64,000 nucleotides of DNA from Nelumbo lutea (taxonomy: Eukaryota > Streptophyta > Magnoliopsida > Proteales > Nelumbonaceae), in contig JAKGHH010000005.1 in the NCBI GenBank assembly GCA_022828595.1, forward strand, positions 31,508,193 through 31,572,192, read 5' to 3'. The notes under the pieces were generated by a model that saw nothing but the letters and a program-made list of their open reading frames with translations, made no database searches and was not told the origin of the DNA. Made by a program: the position numbers and the translations under genes. This document shows, piece after piece, positions 59,270 to 64,000 of this stretch (position 1 is the first letter of the stretch; every line of letters starts with the position of its first letter).

Positions 59270-59276
59270 TATAAAA
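59270..59276 (+). promoter_or_regulatory. TATA box of the long LTR
   Basis: TATAAAA lies 17 bp after the last palindrome, in a context (tctataaaagg) typical of plant LTR promoters. It divides a roughly 1.37-kb 5' part from a roughly 0.57-kb 3' part of the LTR. Confidence 0.7.
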
Positions 59277-61013
59277 GGAAGAGGGGGCGGCAGCCTTTAG
59301 ACACACAATCACCAGCAACAGTCTTGTCTTCAGAGCTGAGATCACAGAGGAGAGAATTCTGCACCCTGCAAATTCTCTCTAGCCGCCTCCTTCCTGCAGC
59401 CGCCGCCTATAGCAGTTCGATCTCCATTGCTTGGGAGAAATCAAGATTGGATCTTGATTCCAATCTTTTGGAGAAAAGATTGGTAGGAGTTGTATTCACT
59501 AGCCGTCCAGGCGATTCTTGGGAAGAATCAAGTTCTTAGGAAGGACACTGTTGATTCTGCTCCATCTTGCACTGCGCCATCTTCAGTGGGAGCATATTTT
59601 GGTTTCTACCTTGGGCGTGAACACCTCCATTAAGAGATACTATTTCTTTGTATCAGGTATTATCTCTCTCTCCTCCTCTTGGTTCAGATCTGGTTCAGTT
59701 TATGGTTCAAGAATGATCCTTGAAAATATGATTTTCTAAATAGGGAATTCGATTCCCAGTTGAAGGGAAAGAAAAATTTTTGAAATTCGCCTCCTTTATT
59801 CCACAATCTTGGGCGTCCATGTGATGGATTTCCTATCCCTTCAGATTCATCTCAGAATTTGCCCCTTTTATTTGACTGATCAAATCAGCCCAGTTCGAAA
59901 TGCGCTTAAGGCCCATTTAAGGTTATGTACTCACTTAGCATTCCAAACTGCTGCCCAGTTGGGCTTCCTTGTTTGGCGTGAGACCCAAACATTGATCTAC
60001 ACATCAGCCACATGGGTTCAGCCCAGCCTTTGTTACAAGGCCTGGCCGAATACACTGTTATGGACAGTGCACCCCCGAAACCCATCTTATGGGCTCTATG
60101 GGCCCAACACTTACCCTAAGTGGTCCCTGGGCCAAGCCACCTTGTAACACCCAGGGACTGTGGGCAGATGCAAGATTAGCCCATCAGGCATTATCCTCAA
60201 TGGTCTTACACTTACCTATCAGCCCATAATGCTCATACTCTGCCCGACAAGAGAGGACCTCTCCCTCGGCTGCAAGGAATAGTGTTGCACTCTCCGCTTA
60301 TATGGATCCCGGGAATTAAAACCTTTTTGCAAATCATTTCGAAACCATAATATATATACTTTCATATCTCATATAAAATATATTTCGCAAAACAAATCTC
60401 AACGATTGAAATCGGCTGCCGGCAGTCTTGGTTTTCATCAGTGAGAGTGCATCTCCAATCATTACCTTTGTCCGACAAAGGGGCTGATCCTGTCAATATG
60501 ATCACTCACTCAGATGAATTCTCAGACTGTCTCAACATACCCAGGTTTTGACCCCCGCTAAGGATCTCACTGATTGGTATATCAAAGATAGCCTAATCCA
60601 ACACCTAGTGCAGTATCATAATCGAGTCTAGGGGTCGGGTGTAACTTTCTAGATTTGCCCATCAATCTCCAAGGTCCAGGGCAATACTGAAAATCTGGTC
60701 CAGTTCATAGATTCAATTAATCCTACACTGTAAGTGCCTAGGGTCTCACCCTGGCAGCTAAGACAGGCCACCCCAACCGACTTGGTGGCACCACAGTGTC
60801 AGCCTTGTCAGGATAGGTCTCCCCAAACCAACCCACTGGCCGTGAACATTCTAAACTAACACGAGTCTCATTAAGTGTCTAGTTTAAGGGTATTACACAT
60901 AAACATATCGAGGGAACATGAATCAAATATGCACTTTTATTCATTTACAATAAACTCATAAAGTACATCATTCTGATTGAAGCTAAGGGCATACAAAACT
61001 GTCTAACAAAAAG

Positions 61014-61822
61014 TGCACGCGAGCAGCTCACAACCAACCTCAACGAGGCGATGAACCCGCAGTACACCAGCATCCTTGCGATGAACTCGCAATATGTATC
61101 ACAATAATCGCGATAAACCCACGGATCACCGAGGCAAGTTAGCGTCAGAACCCAAAGAAACCATAGCTGAACCCTTCCAAGAGCCCCAAGCTCACCTGAA
61201 CATGTGATGAAGCTACATCTACTAAGGCGTGCAATGAACTCACAGCCTGCAAACTTGCTCGTGGCCCGGGCTAGGACAAACCCAAGCTGAGCCCATGGAA
61301 AGGCCCATGTATGCCCGGGGACACGTGGAACCCACGACAACTAAGGATGCAGTGAAATTCCACGTGGAGCCAACTAAGTGCCGCCCGTCAAATGGTGACG
61401 TCACCGATGCCACGAGAGATTTGTTGCAATGCGCAAAAAAGGGAGTAGTTCACGTGAGTAATGAGGGATCTTGAGGATAAGGAAAGCCAATCCTCTAGAA
61501 GATCCTCATGAGACACGTGGCGAAACCCCAATAGCGCACTCAATAATTGACAATGAATCAAATATTCCCTTTCCTGATATGTCACAAATACCTTTATTCC
61601 CTACCTTTTAGGATCTCGGGATCTCCTTCATAAATAGAGATCCTCCTCGTATTAGAATTCATCTGATCCCTAGCATTTAGTGCCCAACACTCTTGGGTAC
61701 CCTCTCTAATTCCTCACCCCTCACATCCTCAATCCCCAGCAAGCTCGTTTTCCCAAGCCATAGGCCTCTCTCTATCTTTCAAAGAGACCGCTCCTCACAC
61801 AAGCCTTACCCCACCTACACCA
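61014..61822. other. GC-richer block with ACGT-motif cluster
   Basis: This block together with 57045-57139 interrupts gag of copia element C. It has four perfect CACGTG hexamers (61322, 61361, 61451, 61514), the palindrome GGTGACGTCACC (61394-61405), and a TATA-like CATAAATAG at 61629. A loosely repeated phrase gatgaac-c-c-gca occurs at 61050 and 61080. It resembles the promoter part of an LTR of another family; no ends could be fixed. Confidence 0.5.
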
Positions 61823-62340
61823 CTACTATCCAGAATTTAAGCATGCACTGGTTCAAATTCAGCTTTCAACCCAGACAGCAATCTAGTCCATATGTTATCT
61901 TTGTTCCTATTGCACCTTCTACACGGCTTGATACAAATTTATTCATTCCTTAGACTCTTCAAGGCTACACAATACTCTTCTACACTCTTCCCACTATGTT
62001 GAGTAAAATAATCTTGATATGGTTGGTATGTCCTTGTTATATTATTCTGTCCTAAATAAAGTTGCTTTGCATGATCCTAGATCTCCTTAGAAATGTCCAG
62101 AAACATAAGATCAACACCACTGTGATTCTCCATATTGTTCCATTGTACTCATCAGATCCACATTTTTGGCTTGCCATCCTTAACATATTTTAATTCACCT
62201 TTAGCAAGATGAAATACCTCAACAGACTTTGACTAGGGTACATAATTGAGACCATTAAGTTTGATAGATGTCATTTAAACAGTCGTATAGTCCTGTGGTA
62301 ACCCTACATCAGATTTTAACCTCACTATTAGATGAAACCA
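61823..62340 (-). pseudogene. gag N-terminal part of element C
   Basis: Minus-strand MTSIKLNGLNYVP (about 62280), MENHSGVDLMFLDISKEI (about 62140), AKQLYLGQNNITRTYQPYQD (about 62070-62010), SVEEYCVALKSLRNE (about 61980-61935). Several stops. It matches the gag of elements A and B block by block. Confidence 0.8.
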
Positions 62341-62594
62341 TAAAGTTGATTTCACTCCAATTGCAATCCAAGAAAAAACTACTAGTCACCACTCACTAGT
62401 GCTACACTGCCAAGGGCCAAACTGCTAGACAACACTTACAACAAAAAAATAAAAACAATAAAAGAACTACTTTCACACACTTAAATTGCTAACCGACCAT
62501 TTATGCAATTAAATAACATACCTATAAACTAAATTAAATCACTAAATCACCATAATCCAAGGAAAAATTGATTCCATATACCTGTTCATAGGGG

Positions 62595-62664
62595 CTCGGA
62601 TCTGCTACCCACTACTTGTTCCCACATTCCTACCCGTGGGATATAACAACTACACATTGGGAAT
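62595..62664 (-). repeat. primer site and 5' LTR trace of element C
   Basis: The reverse of 62595-62612 reads GGGTAGCAGATCCGAGC, a decayed form of the TGGTATCAGAGC primer site. The remaining bases to 62664 are probably LTR, cut by the long LTR at 62665. Confidence 0.45.
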
Positions 62665-64000
62665 TGTTAGACAGTGTATGCCCTTAGCTCCAATCAGATT
62701 GATGTACATTATGACATTTATAGTAAATGAATAAAGTACATATTTGATTAATGTTATAGTGGTGTGTTTCTGTGTAATACCCTTAAACTGGACACTTATT
62801 GAGACTCGTGTTAGTTTAGAATGTTCATAGTCGTTGGATAAGTCTGGGGAGATTTATCCTGCTAAGGCTGACATTGGTGTGCCATCAAGTGTTGGGGCGG
62901 CTTGTCTCAGCTACCAGGGTGAGACCCGAGGTACATGCAGTGTAGGTTTACTTGAAACCCTGAACCGGACCTGATTTCCAATATTGCCCTGGACCTTGGT
63001 GATTAATGGGCAAAACTGGAAAGTTACTCATGACCCCTAGACTCGATTATGATACTGCACTAGGTGTCGGATTGGGCTGTCTTTGATATGCCAATCAGTG
63101 AGATCCTTAGCGGGGGTCAAAACCTGGGTATGTTGGGACAGTCCGAGAATTCATCTGAGTGGGTGAACATAGTGACAGGATCAGACCCTTTGTCGGACAA
63201 AGGTAATGATTGGGGATGCACTCTCTGTGATGGAAACCAAGATTTCCAGTAGCCGATTTCAATCGTTGAAAATTGTTTTGCAAAATATATTTTATATACG
63301 GATATAAATATATATATTACGGTTTCAAATTGTTTGCAAAAAGGTTTTAATTCCCGGGATCCATGTGAGTAGAGAGTGCAACACTGTTCCTTGCAACCGA
63401 GGGAGAGGTCCTCTCTTGTCGGGCAGTGTTTGATCATTGTGGGCTGAGAGGTTAAGTGTAAGACCATTGAAGGTAATACCTGATGGGCTAATCTTGCATC
63501 CGCCCACAGTCCCTAGGTGTTACAAGGTGGCTTGGCCCAGGGATCACTTAGTGTAAGTGTTGGGCCCGTAGAGTCCATGTGATGGGCTCAAGGGGTTCAC
63601 TGGGCTTTCTAGTGAATTCGGCTAGGCCTTGTAACAAAGGCTGGGCCGAGCCCTTGTGGCTGATGTGTAGATCAATACTTGGGTCCCACGCCATACAAGG
63701 AAGCCAAACTAGGCAGCAGTTTGGAAGGCTAAGTGAGCACATATACTTATTGGGCCTAAAGCCCATTTCGAACTGGGCTGATTTAATCAGTTAAAGAAGG
63801 AGGCAGATTTGAGATTAGATTAGCATATAGGATAAGGTCTTATCCCTATCCACTCAGAGAGTCCAAATCTGAATACAGATTCAGACCTAGAAACCTCCTG
63901 ATAAGATTAGGAGAGGGCTGATCTAATCTGCAGATAAGATAAGGGTCTATCCTTATCACTTAAGGGGAATTCAGATCCAAATATGATTTGGATCAGCAAC
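62665..64000 (+). mobile_element. long LTR family, copy 3 (runs off window)
   Basis: It starts TGTTAGACAG at 62665 and matches the plus LTR at 57896 for the first 1336 bp, including part of the palindrome cluster (63816-63994). The window ends before the TATA box. Whether it is solo or the 5' LTR of a full element cannot be seen. The bases before it are ggaat (62660-62664). Confidence 0.88.

Larger units (their letters stand above)
57896..59843 (+). mobile_element. long solo LTR (plus), inserted in the minus one
   Basis: TGTTAGACAG...CCCTTCA, 1948 bp. It is flanked by gatcc (57891-57895) and gattc (59844-59848), 4 of 5 matching. It interrupts the minus-orientation copy of the same LTR, so the pair forms a large inverted arrangement. 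A TATA box lies at 59270-59276 and eight tiled palindromes just upstream. No open reading frame of note. Confidence 0.9.
57145..61008 (-). mobile_element. long solo LTR (minus), split by a second LTR
   Basis: Read on the minus strand it begins TGTTAGACAG (61008) and ends CCCTTCA (57145). It is flanked by aaaag at 57140-57144 and 61009-61013, an exact 5-bp duplication. Without the inserted LTR (57896-59843) it is about 1.92 kb. A single LTR with its own target duplication indicates a solo LTR left by recombination between the two LTRs of an element. It carries the palindrome cluster (57690-57885) and a TATA-like box near 57679-57673. Confidence 0.9.
54430..62664 (-). mobile_element. copia element C (minus strand), multiply interrupted
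   Basis: Read leftwards it starts with a 5' LTR trace (62664-62613) and primer site, then gag (62290-61823). It is interrupted by 57045-61822, then resumes with the gag tail, a deletion into integrase, reverse transcriptase and RNase H, ending at about 54430. It hosts a truncated L1 (55517-55786). All frames are broken. Its gag is of the same general type as elements A and B. Confidence 0.8.

Noticed and set aside
60945..61340. Minus-strand 131-codon frame
   Set aside because: It spans the edge of a solo LTR and the ACGT-motif block, so it crosses a transposon boundary and cannot be a real gene.

Overview
This is nuclear DNA of a flowering plant. It is AT-rich, has no compact gene order, and nearly every recognisable coding segment belongs to decayed transposable elements: Ty1/copia, RTE- and L1-type LINEs, hAT-like DNA elements, and a family of about 1.95-kb LTRs. 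No microbial gene, CRISPR array, tRNA or rRNA is visible. The only host-gene signals are three C-terminal exons of a peroxisomal 2-hydroxy-acid oxidase (minus strand, 38.4-40.8 kb) and two or three small spliced exons of an unrecognised minus-strand gene scattered between 15.8 and 29.0 kb.

Layout. 0-2.3 kb: internally deleted copia relic. 2.3-4.2 kb: copy 1 of a composite repeat (RTE LINE piece plus hAT-like element). 4.2-8.9 kb: very AT-rich DNA with degenerate long repeats. 8.9-12.3 kb: copia relic split by an 805-bp hAT element. 12.3-17.4 kb: sparse DNA with small hAT-like elements. 17.4-23.7 kb: truncated long LTR, minus-strand copia relic, L1 relic and an older diverged long LTR. 23.7-29.0 kb: probable introns of the unrecognised gene, filled with repeats and a copia relic. 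29.1-31.5 kb: copy 2 of the composite repeat, with a GC-richer block resembling mitochondrial DNA. 31.5-37.6 kb: AT-rich DNA, tandem repeats and an L1 relic split by a hAT-like element. 38.4-40.8 kb: the oxidase exons, with a copia relic in one intron. 41.4-53.4 kb: one RTE LINE cut into three by two copia elements (41735-46698 and 47307-52749), each with an exact 5-bp target duplication. 53.4-62.7 kb: L1 relic, then a minus-strand copia relic that hosts a truncated L1, a block rich in ACGT motifs, and two long solo LTRs nested in opposite orientation. 62.7-64.0 kb: start of another long LTR, running off the window.

The least ordinary signal is in the long LTR family. Between its 5' part and its TATA box lie about eight short palindromes tiled almost end to end. 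They recur in all copies seen. At several positions both arms changed together between copies (A-T to G-C, T-A to C-G, T-A to G-C), so pairing is preserved while sequence changes. All alignments and mismatch counts were made by eye.
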